Assembly: GCF_019925205.1 (NCBI RefSeq)
Contig: NC_083563.1
Span: 7,068,001 to 7,132,000, forward strand
DNA: 64,000 nucleotides
Direction of reading: 5' to 3'
Source: Metopolophium dirhodum
Lineage: Eukaryota > Arthropoda > Insecta > Hemiptera > Aphididae
Shown here: one piece after another, positions 13,376 to 24,577 of the stretch
Layout: each line of letters opens with the position of its first letter
How positions within the stretch are numbered: the first letter of the stretch is position 1
Notes under the pieces: generated by a model
The model's database searches: none
What the model was told of the DNA's origin: nothing
The model's input: the letters and a program-made list of their open reading frames with translations, nothing else
Made by a program: the position numbers and the translations under genes

Positions 13376-13768
13376 GTGATCCCGCAGAATCCTAATTTTT
13401 GTTACATGATGAAAAAAAAACCATACAGATTGAGCGCCGTTGTACAGCGAGGCATTGTTAATTATGAAACTGGAGTTCTAGGGGCGGGCGTACAGACCTT
13501 GTATTGGATTTGCAGGCAAATAACTGGGCCGATGTTTGGTCCCGGAAATTCAGGACTATGATTAATTACGTGGCCGGATATAGCTGGATCGTGTTCACCT
13601 GGACTTGATGTCCATTTACTGTGCGTGTTTTCCAATACAAGACACGATGAATACCTTTATTCGTATATGCTCGGGATTTAGGATCGTCACTGCGCTAACC
13701 AGCTGGTTCATGTCCACCTAACGACCCGGGCTGCTGACTTACGATGCTCTGTGTCATATACATAATGA
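13376..13768 (+). other. GC-elevated block with decayed-looking open frame, unidentified
   Basis: The base composition rises clearly over this interval. In the plus frame beginning at 13376 about 131 codons are interrupted by only two stops (near 13559 and 13677), with peptides such as TGPMFGPGNSGL and SPGLDVHLLCVF. A minus-strand frame over the same place is also open for about 55 codons. I recognise no family. It could be a decayed exon or transposon fragment, or conserved non-coding DNA. The orientation is uncertain. Confidence 0.3.
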
Positions 13769-14850
13769 TAACTTATCATTATTCCCGTTCAAACGTCACT
13801 TTCAGCACACATTTTACCTTATAATTACGTGTACGTTTTCAAGTCTAGATAAATACCGAGTCTAAAATGTTATGTACCTTACTGTATAATTTCAATTTTC
13901 AACAACAAAGTGACTAGAGGTGGTCAAAATGATTACGAACAATATTAAACTAGTTAGATTCCATATATTATACCCGTTATACGTCTTCTATTATAACGTT
14001 AACAATATTTTTGTTAAAAACTTTTCAATTTTTGGTTTAAGGCGAGCATCATTGTACTGGCATAGGTGTTACATTATTATATTATGTTGGATGTGCAGTG
14101 TTGTGAATTAACTTGAATTGCATTACTGTAATAGAAAACTAGTAGAAATAGTTTTGAAATATATGTATTTGTATAATATAACGATAGTTTACAGATAAAA
14201 ATATTGCAATTATGATTATGTCATACGAATACACTATATAGGAAGGTATTTAATGTAGGTACCTATGATTTATTGAAGAGTATTTGTATTTTTTATCTAA
14301 TGGTCAATGTAATGTTTTTATAAAAATTGACAATTGTCCAACTCTCTATTAAGTTCAATTGCTCAACAAAAATTAATATATTATCGATGTTATAGTATTC
14401 ATGAGTACCTTCCCATTTTGTTCATAATTTATTCATTGAATCGAAGGTAAAAATTATGGTACGCGATCTTGTACATCATTTTTCAATAGGTAAACATTTG
14501 TCTTTCATTAACTTTTGAATAATTAACTTTATCCGCAAAAGTGACCTTTACTTTTGAATAATAACACAGAATTATAATATACTGATTACACGAAATTTTA
14601 TTATAATAATTCACAAATATAGCGATAAATGCCTGTTTTGGTCTATTTTTTTCCATGAATCAAATAATTTTAAATAAATAATTAATTTAAAAATTTTTTT
14701 AAAAAAACGTAAAAAACGTATCTTAAAATATTGAAAAACATTTTAACAGAACTTTATTGTGAATTTTTATTTTATATACATTGTTTTTAAAAATCACCTT
14801 TAAAATAATATTGTAATTGTATTATTTAAAATGTTTTAGCAATAAATGAT
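13769..14850. other. AT-rich gene-free stretch
   Basis: No supported feature. A 63-codon frame at 13920-14111 is AT-driven and has no motif or splice context. Confidence 0.5.
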
Positions 14851-14853
14851 AAG

Positions 14854-15079
14854 TTTTTATTTTTATTTTTTTTGGAGTTTAACGATTTGATTACTGAGGT
14901 TATTTGTCTGTTACTGTGGGAAATTGTACGGTTGGTTTGAACACGTTTATGTGTGGCAAGGATCTGTTACTAAAACCAGGATGGTTACCCATCCGGGAGC
15001 TAGGGACACCGACCAGTGCTGGCATTCGGACCATATTTATGACCGAAGCCGAACACCGCGCTACACCAGGCCACTGATA
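14854..15079 (-). mobile_element. tRNA-derived SINE with a second head type
   Basis: Read on the minus strand, the head has an A-box-like TGGTGTAGCGCGG and a B-box-like GGTCCGAATGCC, then GTGTCCCTAGCTCCCGGATG and GGTAACCATCC. The tail (CACATAAACGTG, CCGTACAATTTCCCAC, TAACCTCAGTAATCAAA) matches the tail type of the SINEs at 16124 and 26446. It ends in an A-rich run, seen as T-rich at 14854-14873. The flanks show only a weak, diverged duplication (TGATAAGTTT against TGATACGTTA). GGATGGGTAACC also resembles the 3' promoter region of 5S rRNA, but the tRNA-type boxes fit better. No protein is encoded. Confidence 0.75.
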
Positions 15080-15400
15080 CGTTATTGTTTTCATAATTCA
15101 TCAGCTTAAAGCATAATATTATATAACTTAGTATAGAAAATAGTGTAGTTACCTACTCACCTACAATGGAATTAGAGATTTTAATCAAATATTGTCATGT
15201 GCCAAACAAACATAATATACGAATTTAGTGAATATAATATTATAATAATATTATAGATGTACATATTATTTAAAATTAATACTAGTTGTTTAATACAAAT
15301 TAAGATGTTCAGAGAAACAATATATTTTGTGTAGAATGATTTATTTATAAGTAGACGATGTTACGAAGATAAATATATGGAATAATTTTATACGACTTAC

Positions 15401-15576
15401 CGTTCGATTCCCTAGATTTCTGACTCTGCAGTTCAAATAGGCAGTGTGGCCGACTAGTGCAGTGACGTTTTTTGATGCAACCTTGTCAAAATAAGGACCC
15501 CTTATGGACGTAGCTTCAATTAAAGGTGAAATCGTTTCATCCGGTACTTTGTGATCAATGGATCCTGATACCAATT
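15401..15576 (-). CDS. dpr: Internal exon of a Dpr-family immunoglobulin cell-surface protein
   Basis: The exon encodes about 58 residues of a Dpr (defective proboscis extension response) protein. Dprs are neuronal surface proteins with two Ig domains that bind DIP partners in synaptic specificity (known for the family). Visible motifs in order are GPYFD, ASKNVTALVG with an N-glycosylation site (NVT), TAYLNC with the B-strand cysteine (codon 15428-15430), and VRNLGNRT. The acceptor is TTTTTTGTTTTTAG before 15576, and the donor is ACG|GTAAGT at 15401/15400. The exon starts with two bases of a split codon and ends in phase 0, so the next exon should begin near the C-strand VSW. No stop or frameshift interrupts it. 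Flanking exons (signal peptide, second half of Ig1, Ig2) are not seen in the window, so introns must be long. Which dpr paralogue this is cannot be told. Confidence 0.88.
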
Positions 15577-16094
15577 CTAAAAACAAAAAAAACATTTATA
15601 TGAAATAGAATTATAGGTATACATTTTACTTTTAATTATGAAGATCACTATGTATTTATTCACGTAAGTCAAAAAACGATTAAGGTGCTCGTTCATGTTT
15701 GTAAAATAATACGGTAATTAAAAAAAAAATGTGTAATTATTAATTATACATTAATATGAATTTTGTAGGGGCACTATTATATTAAAATTTAAAATTATCT
15801 AGAGAAGTCCATTTGTTATCTAAGCTTAACATTAGATACATCTTAACATAATTATAATATGATTATATAAGATACTTTAAAAGATAATTTATTTAAAAAA
15901 ATAATTCCCAACACTGTAGATAAATAATACCTATTTTATTAATTAACCTAAATTTCATATAATTATTAGTATTTAAATTTAATGATAAACTAATAGAATT
16001 TGTTTTTAGAAATATTGGTATAACATTTGAATACATTTTATACAATATTTAATATTATTTTAATATTTTAAAAATGTATGCAATTTTATAATAG
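15577..16094. other. Intron sequence upstream of the dpr exon
   Basis: AT-rich. Apart from the polypyrimidine tract and acceptor next to the exon I see no feature. Confidence 0.5.
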
Positions 16095-16121
16095 TTAATA
16101 ATAATAATAATAATAATAAAT
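16095..16121. repeat. (TAA)n microsatellite used as SINE target
   Basis: About nine TAA units, directly abutting a SINE. Similar TAA units reappear after the SINE poly(A), as expected for a duplicated target. Confidence 0.85.
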
Positions 16122-16427
16122 ATGGGAGACGGAGTGGCTGAGCGGATTAAGACGTCGTCGGTTGCGACGCACACCGGCGCCGGTTCGAACCCGGTTGTGG
16201 GTGGCATTTTTCTTTGGGCAAGTCACGGTGTCCGGAGAGAAGTGCCGCCATCATCCACCCGGGCATAGCAGATACCTACGGGTGCCCCCTAAAAAATCTG
16301 CCAAACCAAAAACATACGTGTTTACAAACCTACAATTTCTCCCCTTCAAACAAAAAACAAACAGCTAATGGCCTTAGTTGACGGACTTCATGATAAATTA
16401 AAAAAAAAAAATAATAATAATAAATAA
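16106..16427 (+). mobile_element. Full-length tRNA-derived SINE
   Basis: The SINE starts at GGGAGACGGAG (16124). Its A box TGGCTGAGCGG and B box GGTTCGAACCC are essentially perfect RNA polymerase III internal promoter elements, so the head is the least decayed in the window. The body has GGCATTTTTCTTTGGGCAAG and the tail ACAAACAGCTAATGGCCTTA, ending with poly(A) at about 16400-16411. The insertion lies in a TAA tract, and an AATAATAATAATAAATA-like duplication flanks it. A 68-codon frame through it is accidental. Confidence 0.88.
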
Positions 16428-19365
16428 TATTGAAGATAATAACAATAATATAGTTTATTTACTTAAAGTTATTTTTTAGTAATTTAACTACAAAATTAAA
16501 GAAAAATTATATATTATAACATCATCATTACTTTGAAAACTTTGAAAACTTTGAACTCTCAAATTGTATTTTTTAATCTAAGGAAACAATTTTAAATCTT
16601 TTGGATACCCTAATCATTCCCCCAGTAAAAACATTTCAATTTTCATCAATTGTTTTTTTTATAATTACCCATTTATTCTGCATTGTTTGATAACTCGGGA
16701 CGTCAAGAAACTAATAAACTACAAGCAGAGTAAACGCGTACCTATTATAACAAAGTAGTAAGGTATTTCGTTTAAACACAACGTTTAGAAAAAGTAAAGA
16801 CTATAACAGTTTTATAGTATAATCATACTTGTATCAAATTTATACTAGGGAAAAAAAACTTCAAAAGACTTAATTTTTCCGGATTGGAGATGTCATTTGT
16901 TTCGTATAAGTATAATAATAAAACCATTTAGAATATATTCTTTTGATCCACTGGCTTTAAAATGGTCCATTTGATAGTATATCTTAAATAGCAAAAAAAA
17001 AAAGAAGACATTTCAAACAAGGTGTATCTAGTCAATCGTTATACAATTCTTCTACGCATTTCGAACTTTTATTATCTTATATGCATGTTTTCTATACACA
17101 ACCTTTGCCGTATTTTACATAATATAATAATATGTGACATATTCGTGTAAAAACTTTTGGACGATGGTTATTTATTTTTTTTCAAAAGTAAGTACTTATC
17201 GATTTCAAGATGCTTCATTTTTATAATACATTTAGAAAATATGATTGGGAAATTTAATTTTACATTCAAAAAGTTACTTAGAGTTTATGTTAAATATACG
17301 ATTTTGCTACCCTTTCCCCATCACATGAGTTAATACAAAATTCAATTAAGAAAAAAATTTATTTTTTTAATATGAGTTATAAATTATAACTTATGAGTTA
17401 TGACTTATTATAAAAACACCAATAAACTGACCTTTTCTTATAGTTTAGAATTAGTCTAAATTTATTGAAACTGAACTGTCTTCAGAGAATGATGTTATAT
17501 ATTTTATTGAAAAGTGTTTCAATTTACCACGGTAGATATTTTTTGAACTACAAAAAAACAACTTACTGCGTTTATAATAAATATAATAAAATATATTATA
17601 ATTATTTAATAAATTAGTTTTATGATATACAAATATTATTGAATTATATTTACTATCAATTTTTTTTTTGTTATTCGTCCTTCTTATTGTATTATAATAT
17701 AACATAAAAAAATATATAATATAGAACCAGCAATTTACCAACCAAAAATTGTACCGTCAAGCCGGCTAGGCCCCGGACCACCCATATAGTCCTTAGCTAC
17801 ACTTTGATTTCATAATTCAGAAAAACGCACCAGAGAAAATAATAGAACGTTAGTGATGTTACACAGTGATGTATGTTATTAAAAAAATGGATCAATGAAG
17901 CGATGAAAAAATGAATGTTCATTGTCATTGTACAGTAGCTCATAGAATATAATATACGTGAGTTTTTATTAAAAAAAAACCTGGTTGTTTATAACATTTT
18001 CAATATAGAACAAGCGATACACCTTAATTTCCCCTTTTAATATTAAAAGAGCATACGAAACACGGAATAAAATGAGCAAAGAGTAAAACTTCAACAATAT
18101 AAAATGCTTACAAAATTAAAACGTGCCATATTTTCTATTATTTTTTTATTTTAACAAAAGTTAAGACACATTTAATTCTCCAGACATATTCACGAAAATG
18201 CATTAAAATGTGTTAAACGTTTTGTGATGATGCAATGTAGTTTTTGTTCTCGCAATTCTACAACAATTGAGTATACATAATGCATATTACACTGCGATGA
18301 AAAGTGGACAATATTATATACTACGCACTCACTATTATTTGAATAAAATATCATTTTATTTTTACATTAAGTTGATTGATACATAAATAAATATTTACAA
18401 TTTCGAGTTTCGACTTCTAACAATTGTCAATCAAACTAATTATTGGAGAAATTCTAATAATAATTATAAAAATTACAATGTACGTAACCATCGATTTCGA
18501 TGTATGATAGTCTGTGTCAAATCATAATCTTATAATATTATAGAAAAACTAATAATTACCGCTACTTTTAAACTAAAAATATTACTAAAAAATACATTGA
18601 ATTTCGGTGTAATAAGTGTAGAAAATAGAAATGCAAGTAACCAACTCTAGCTCTACGTGTTTATTATCGTCACGTTTTTTATTACAAATTAAAAGTTTTA
18701 TAAGTCGTAAAATTAATATTTTAAAATATTAACCTTTTTTTAGTTTAATTTAATATATTTATCTAAACTTTAGAGTAATGTCCTGATTTCTGAGACGATG
18801 TTATGTCTGAGTATTTTACTATTATATCCATGTAGTTTACACTGCAATTAATCCAATTTCAAATTCATTAAGTAATTAGTTATTATTATAATGTGGTTGA
18901 AAAATAGTTGTGAAATTTTAAAGTTTCAGAATCTCTTTGTTTATCGAAATTCCAACTTTAATAATTTAATAATAAGGATTGGAATCTTTAGATTGGTTAC
19001 CATAATTAAAAATGAGTTAAATATATCACGTAGGTATCCATATGAAGTGAAAATAAAATACACTGATCAAGAGGTGTACGAATACAGTTTAAATGTTATG
19101 TTAAGTATGTGAAAAAATAAAAAAATTCACAATAACTGATCGTGATAGTTAATTTTAATATATTTATATCACTGTTATTATTTAATTCTAGTTTGAAACG
19201 TAATATCCAATTATTATTTCCAACTATATTTCTGTCAGATAAATTTAATACTGCATGTGTGTGTGTAGTATTTACACTATCTACTACATTAGAATAGGGT
19301 TCATTTATCACATTTGTACACAATAGTGTGGTAAGTTATACATTGAACGTCTGTTGTATGGTTGT
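16428..19365. other. AT-rich gene-free stretch
   Basis: No supported feature. Frames at 17451-17741 (minus), 18891-19112 (plus) and 19096-19323 (minus) are AT-driven with no splice signals or motifs I recognise. A short GC-richer patch at 17757-17800 (GCCGGCTAGGCCCCGGACC) is unexplained. Confidence 0.5.
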
Positions 19366-19390
19366 CATAATAATAATAATAATAATAATA
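19366..19390. repeat. (TAA)n microsatellite
   Basis: About eight TAA units. Confidence 0.85.
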
Positions 19391-19665
19391 CATCTGACGT
19401 GCGCATTAAACGTGAGGTGGTATCGTATATTGCTGTCCAATGTTCAAAGTTAACAACGTCTTAATTTTAATCTTATCAGTGTTAAATAAGTTTGGTCACG
19501 TAAAACGAATTTCCATCGTGTGAGTTGGCGTTCCGGGGCGTGTGCCAAGCGCAAGTGAAGTGGTTCGTCTAATAACATACCTAATTTACTGTTTAAGTAC
19601 CACATAATAATATATACACACCATATGGAGATATAAATAATACGTATAACAAGTACACGCACTCA

Positions 19666-19684
19666 TATATATATATATATATAT
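19666..19684. repeat. (AT)n microsatellite
   Basis: About nine to ten AT units. Confidence 0.85.
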
Positions 19685-19874
19685 CATACTATTATTGTTA
19701 TTATCAAATAGCGCAATACGCGCTTTCGCGTAACACGTGTAATTGATTTAATGAACGATACATTTACCCTGTACACGAGCAGCGTTTTACGACTAAAAAC
19801 AATATGAAAATATATATATAGAAACGAAATACGAACAACCTTGGAGCCGATTAAACGAAATCGGTTTGGTTATC

Positions 19875-19898
19875 AAAAACAAAACAAAACAAAACAAA
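19875..19898. repeat. (AAAAC)n pentanucleotide repeat
   Basis: Four to five AAAAC units in tandem. Confidence 0.85.
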
Positions 19899-19979
19899 CC
19901 ACTGGCAGGACAGGGACGATTTTAACTGTCAGCCTTTTTTTTTCCATCTAAAAAAAAAAAATATATATTCATTTGACGA

Positions 19980-20720
19980 ATATGATATTATTATTATTGA
20001 CGGCGATCCGATCGATTTATCGTAATGAATATAAAACCTTTTATATACATAATATAGCGCCGTGCACCGTCGGCGAACGGGGTACGAGATAAAGAGGACG
20101 CGGCGAGGGTGAAATATCGCGCGGCCGAGAATAGAGAAACAATCTATCAACTGGTGTGCGCACACCGCCTCGCTGGCTGCAGTTGCCATCACATCGTCGT
20201 CACCCGGCCGAATCGATGTCCGTGAAACGATATCAATCACGCGCTTTTCATTTTTTTCCCCCTCGTCTGCCTCTCCTCCGCCGCCGCCGACTGTCCCACC
20301 GCAGCCGTCTGCCATTGTCAGATTTTCGAATGGAAACGATATTTTTATTATTTTCATTCGGTCATATTCCGCCGCCGCCGCCGCTTTATTGCGATATACG
20401 AAATAAGAATAAATGGCCGCCGGAGGAGAGAAAAAAACGTATTTATACGCACACGTTATATATCACACTCGTATCTGACTGTGTGCGTGTGTGTGTGTGT
20501 GTGTGTGACGTGTGTGCGTGTTATGTGTCAGGCGGGTTGGCGATATTATAAGAAACCCTAGCCGGTATTTAGAATTCACCAGTGGGCGAGGGGTGGCGTG
20601 CAGGCTATACGGTCGCGACGAACAAAATAATTGCTACGCGTTTGCTCTAGCCGTATATTCTGCATGCTCACGACTAATAGTGTGCGTTTTAGAGTTATGG
20701 CGATAACTCGCCGTCTCGAA
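19980..20720. other. GC- and CpG-rich block, possible 5' exon or promoter region
   Basis: Composition changes sharply from AT-rich to GC- and CpG-rich, with CCGCCGCCG runs near 20277-20290 and 20370-20385. Both strands are open for long distances: about 140 codons on the minus strand from 20357 (including MADGCGGTVGGGGGEADEG) and about 130 on the plus strand from 20156. That pattern follows from composition and does not prove coding. The minus strand reads towards the dpr exon 4.4 kb away, so this could be its 5' untranslated exon or promoter (inference only). No splice donor of clear quality was found. Confidence 0.35.
20479..20522. repeat. (GT)n microsatellite, interrupted
   Basis: GT units interrupted by GC and GACG. 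Frames through it are accidental. Confidence 0.9.
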
Positions 20721-20726
20721 TTCGCG

Positions 20727-20815
20727 CACATATATACATACGTACATATATACATATATACATACATACATACGTACATACATACATACATATACATATC
20801 ACACATATACATACG
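20727..20815. repeat. (ACAT/ACGT/ATAT)n compound repeat
   Basis: A run of CATA-type tetranucleotides with occasional CGTA units. It yields the Tyr/Ile/Met/Cys-rich open frames seen on both strands, which are not genes. Confidence 0.9.
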
Positions 20816-21208
20816 CGTAGGTATATAGACGTAACTGCGCCCTTATCTAAAACGACCTAGTTTCCCCGGCCTTTTGTAAAACGTAAAACAACGGTAAACT
20901 GTGTAGATAACGTGGCGATATTCTATATTGCTTAAGCGCTAAAATGTAAACATTCAAATAACGAACTCGTTGTGCAGTATTAGACAGTACACTCCTCTGA
21001 AGTCGGGTATTAGTGAGTGCCTCTCAGGAAGTTCGGAAAACAATGAACGAGACCCAGGGGGGAAAGAATTTACCGGATCAGTTTCACTTGAATATAAATT
21101 TACGGGTGAACAAATAAATAATTATAACGACTGCCGCGGCCGCCGTGGAAGTCATTATAAAATCGAATTTATGGAATGATAAATTAAAAAAATTTCATCG
21201 TTACAGTG

Positions 21209-21269
21209 GTGTAGGTATAAAATTATTTACTTGTTAAATGGTGTAGGTATAAAATTATTTACTTGTTAG
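21209..21269 (+). repeat. 32-bp tandem duplication
   Basis: The unit beginning GGTGTAGGTATAAAATTATT at 21209 is repeated perfectly for 29 bases from 21241. It is a recent local duplication with no coding content. Confidence 0.9.
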
Positions 21270-22811
21270 GTATATGATATATTATATAATTATATACATA
21301 AAACCAAAAAAAAAAAAACTTTGGAGTGCACAACCAAATAAACACGAAAGTAGGTAGGGTGGTACATGATTAAAAAAATTAATTTATCAGTCCATCGATG
21401 TATAGTTTGATGTGGTTATTAAATCTGGTAGGTGGTATTATTATAATTTCACCGACGAAACGAGGATAATATTAATAGAGTCGTGGTCGGATTTATATAA
21501 TTCTATATTATATTATAGTTCCCAGCTATAATACGGTATGTGATCTTTATCCAGATACAACAGACCCGAAACTAAATCCATACACTAATACATTAATACT
21601 ATTAGAATAGTTAATACCAAAATATTTTAATTTTCGATATAATATTATACGATATTATATAATATTTTGTTTTAGAATTTTTTTTAGATATTACATGAAG
21701 CTATTAATTGATTTTACACAAATGTGTGAGTTTTTTTTTATGTGTATTCATTATGATTTATAGTAGAAAACAGGCATTGATTTTCAACTTTAAATTATTT
21801 TCTGATAGGAAAGTGAATGGATGCTCATTCGATAGGTACCTATTGTACAACAGAGTGCACTCTGGTTGCTTTATTTCTCCATTTTTTTTTTATGTTTCAT
21901 AAATTAGGCAAAGTGAAAAAAGGTTAAGTTATAACATTATAATATGTGAGGAAAAGTAAAAGAATTTCGTTTACTACAAATTCTAAATCGATAAGTTCTG
22001 CAGTAGCTTAAGCCAGAAAATATTTTCGTTAATACCTACGTGCTCGCAGTCATGAAAAGAGTTATGCGATGTGATTGGCTTTTAACAAAACAAAATATGT
22101 AGAACGAATAAGAATACATGAATCAGATATTATGAGACTATGGGCCATAAACCGGTAAACTGGTGACTGGTGTACTGCACATTTTAGAACGATTTGTCAG
22201 CCAGGGTGACAGTGCTAAAAAGTGTGTTCTGAGAAAACTAGTTTGAACATGGAGTATTTGAGTATTATACGATTAAAAACTATGGAACAAAAAAATTAAA
22301 TGTATTTGTCTTATTTTAGATTACCCAGTTTACCCAGCCAATCAATCGGTTGAATATATTTTATTCAAGCGAATGTGATATGGAGATGTAGTTAATACGC
22401 ACATTCAATTACTTAATGGGTATATCGGATATCATGATGAATGAATGGTTTTGTTTTACCTCCTTGATTAAACCAATATTTGACGTAGATTTTAATGGTA
22501 CGACTCAAAACCTTTTATTCAAATAAAATTATTATTATTGACGATTATAAATTTAATCAAACCAAAATATAAACATAATAATTTAAGTAATTGGTTAAGA
22601 CTTAAAACTTTAAGTATATTAACATTGAATAGATTCTTCATTGACTCATAGTTAATAATTCAATCAATAAGATTAGGTATAACTGGTATAAGTTGTAACA
22701 GTAATTACTTAAAGTTTCAACTGAACAATTTAATATATTAATTATAGATTAACATAGGTACAAATGTTCAATGCCTATGCACCTATATCGAACCTTTGTG
22801 TGAATATAATA
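21270..22811. other. AT-rich gene-free stretch
   Basis: No supported feature. The 64-codon frame at 21708-21902 has no motif. Confidence 0.5.
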
Positions 22812-22980
22812 CAGTGAAACTTCCATATAACGAACTTCCATTTAACGACATTTTCTGTTTAACGAAATATTTTTAAGAACTATGACCTTCATTGTTAATT
22901 ACACGTAAATTTATCTCCAAATAACGAATCTGATGTTTCTATATAACGAAATAATTATTCGATAAAAACCAGTTTTTGTA
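22812..22980 (+). mobile_element. Left terminus of a pogo/Tigger-like DNA transposon
   Basis: The end CAGTGAAACTTCCATATAAC follows a TA dinucleotide (22810-22811), the target of pogo-type Tc1/mariner elements. It has the family's CAGTgaAaC...ATAACGAA form. Variants of TAACGAA recur at about 22827, 22842, 22860, 22924 and 22943 as subterminal repeats. No matching right terminus was found within about 700 bp downstream, so the element is truncated or rearranged. Confidence 0.72.
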
Positions 22981-22997
22981 AATGTTGTCACTATCAA

Positions 22998-23437
22998 ATT
23001 GATAGTTTATGTCATTTTTTCAAAGCTGGATTTACAAATGAAAATATTGAAACTGATATTGAAATACCAGATGTACAACGAGAATGGGAGTTAGTTCACT
23101 GCGATGGCGTTACTTTACAAGATTATTTGAAAATTGATGAAGATATCGCCGTATATGAATCACCTACTGAAGAAAGTATTGTAGAAGAGGTTAAAAAAAA
23201 AGAAAATACTGATGAATTTGAAGAAGAAGACGATGAAGAGGAACATGCAGTAGAACAATCCAAACTCACAGAAGAAGACATATTAAACGATTTATGGGTG
23301 GTAAGAAATGGTTTAGACAAGAAGCAAATGTTCCCGATGAATTTTTTTTAAAACTAGACGATATACAAACTTTTTACGAAAGAAGGACAATTTTCAAAAA
23401 TATTAAGCAAACAAAACTTACTGATTATTTCTTTTAA
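22998..23437 (+). pseudogene. C-terminal fragment of a pogo/Tigger-like transposase
   Basis: The frame from 22998 reads IDSLCHFFKAGF, matching the C-terminal FRKAGF-type motif of pogo/Tigger/CENP-B-like transposases. A linker follows (REWELVHCDGVTLQDYL), then a strongly acidic stretch (EEEDDEEEH) and a stop at 23349-23351. A one-frame shift near 23310 restores similarity: PDEFFLKLDDIQTFYERR, ending with TKLTDYFF and a stop at 23435-23437. The DNA-binding domain and the DDE catalytic core are missing between the terminus at 22812 and this fragment, so the copy is an internally deleted, frame-shifted remnant and is inactive. It sits directly after the element's left end, which fixes its identity well. 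Confidence 0.78.
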
Positions 23438-23841
23438 ATTATATTTAAGGTTAAAAATTAAATTAAACTGTAATATGATGTTTGATGTTGTTTTTACATA
23501 CATACAATATACATAATAAAAAAATAATAAAAACCTGTAGTAGGTAGTGAACTTTTGATAATTCCATAGAAAACAGTAAAAAAGAGTAAAATATTTGTTT
23601 AAATGAAATGGATCCTAGATATTTGCATGTGAAACTATTTAGTTAATTAAAGCATAGCAGCAAACACAGAAACTGAACAAGTATTTCATGAGACGTATAT
23701 TAAGAATTATGATGTACCTGCGTAATTATAATTATATTTTGCTTAAAATACTAACTAATCTAGGTATATTTAATTGCTTATTTGTTGTAATTAAAAAATG
23801 AATAAATTTAGATCATTATATTTTCCACCAAATACATAATA

Positions 23842-24172
23842 TACAGAGTGATTCACCAAACATGCTCATCCTATTATCTTCATCAATAATGCAGTTATTC
23901 AAAATATGATTTTTGGAGTTTTTAAATATACTTAAGGACCATATTTCTAAACTTTTAAGGTTTTTTGCACTACGCAAGAAGTTTCCTGTTGATATACAAA
24001 AATCTTTTTTTTCAAATGAGAATCCCTCTTTCCTACTGTTAATTATTTATCAGATAATTTTTTTGATAATTATGAGGTAGGTACTTATAACTTATTAAAA
24101 GAATCGTTTTTGAGTTATTTAACTCTGTGTAATAAGTATAATAAGTCCATGATAATGGGTTTGGTAGATATA
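23842..24172 (+). mobile_element. TIR DNA element (non-autonomous) beginning CAGAGTGATTCA
   Basis: The left end reads ACAGAGTGATTCACCAAACA then TGCTCATCCTATTATCTTC. The right end (GATAATGGGTTTGGTAGAT, about 24151-24170) is its reverse complement except for an ~8-bp deletion and a few changes. The interior is AT-rich, ~330 bp in total, with no transposase. A second left end of the same family lies at 63937-64000. Confidence 0.65.
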
Positions 24173-24459
24173 GAAGCTATCGTGGTGATTTGAAAATTAT
24201 AGTAATTAATATTAATCTATAAACAATTATAATTTCTCAAAATTATCCAACTATAAAACATTTATTTTAAAATCAATATTACATATTATATTAATTTATG
24301 AGGCTTTTGACTACTATGATAATTAATAATACAACAAATGTTTTCGGGCAGACATTAATTCAACCTACTGTATTACTAGTAGTAAAATAAATAAATTAAA
24401 TAATAGCATTATGAATACCTACATAATAAAAACAAAAAAAAACATAAGCTTAGTAGTAT

Positions 24460-24577
24460 GGCTGTCAGTCAGCCTCCGCTAAGAACTGTTTTCAGCATTC
24501 AATCACAGAATATATATATAACAGTTCAATGGTTTTCAGTGACCTACCTAATGATAACAGAAAAGCGAGTTCCCTGT
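24460..24577 (-). repeat. Dispersed aphid-type repeat, end fragment
   Basis: GGCTGTCAGTCAGCCTCCGC and the inner CAGTGACCTACCTAATGATA match the layout of 6394-6552. A 68-codon frame starting here is repeat-derived, not a gene. Confidence 0.5.

Noticed and set aside
16162..16368. 68-codon plus-strand frame
   Set aside because: Lies inside the SINE at 16124-16411.
17451..17741. 96-codon minus-strand frame
   Set aside because: Same reason: AT-driven residues and no splice or family evidence.
20576..20828. Met/Tyr/Cys/Ile-rich frames on both strands
   Set aside because: Translation of the ACAT compound repeat.
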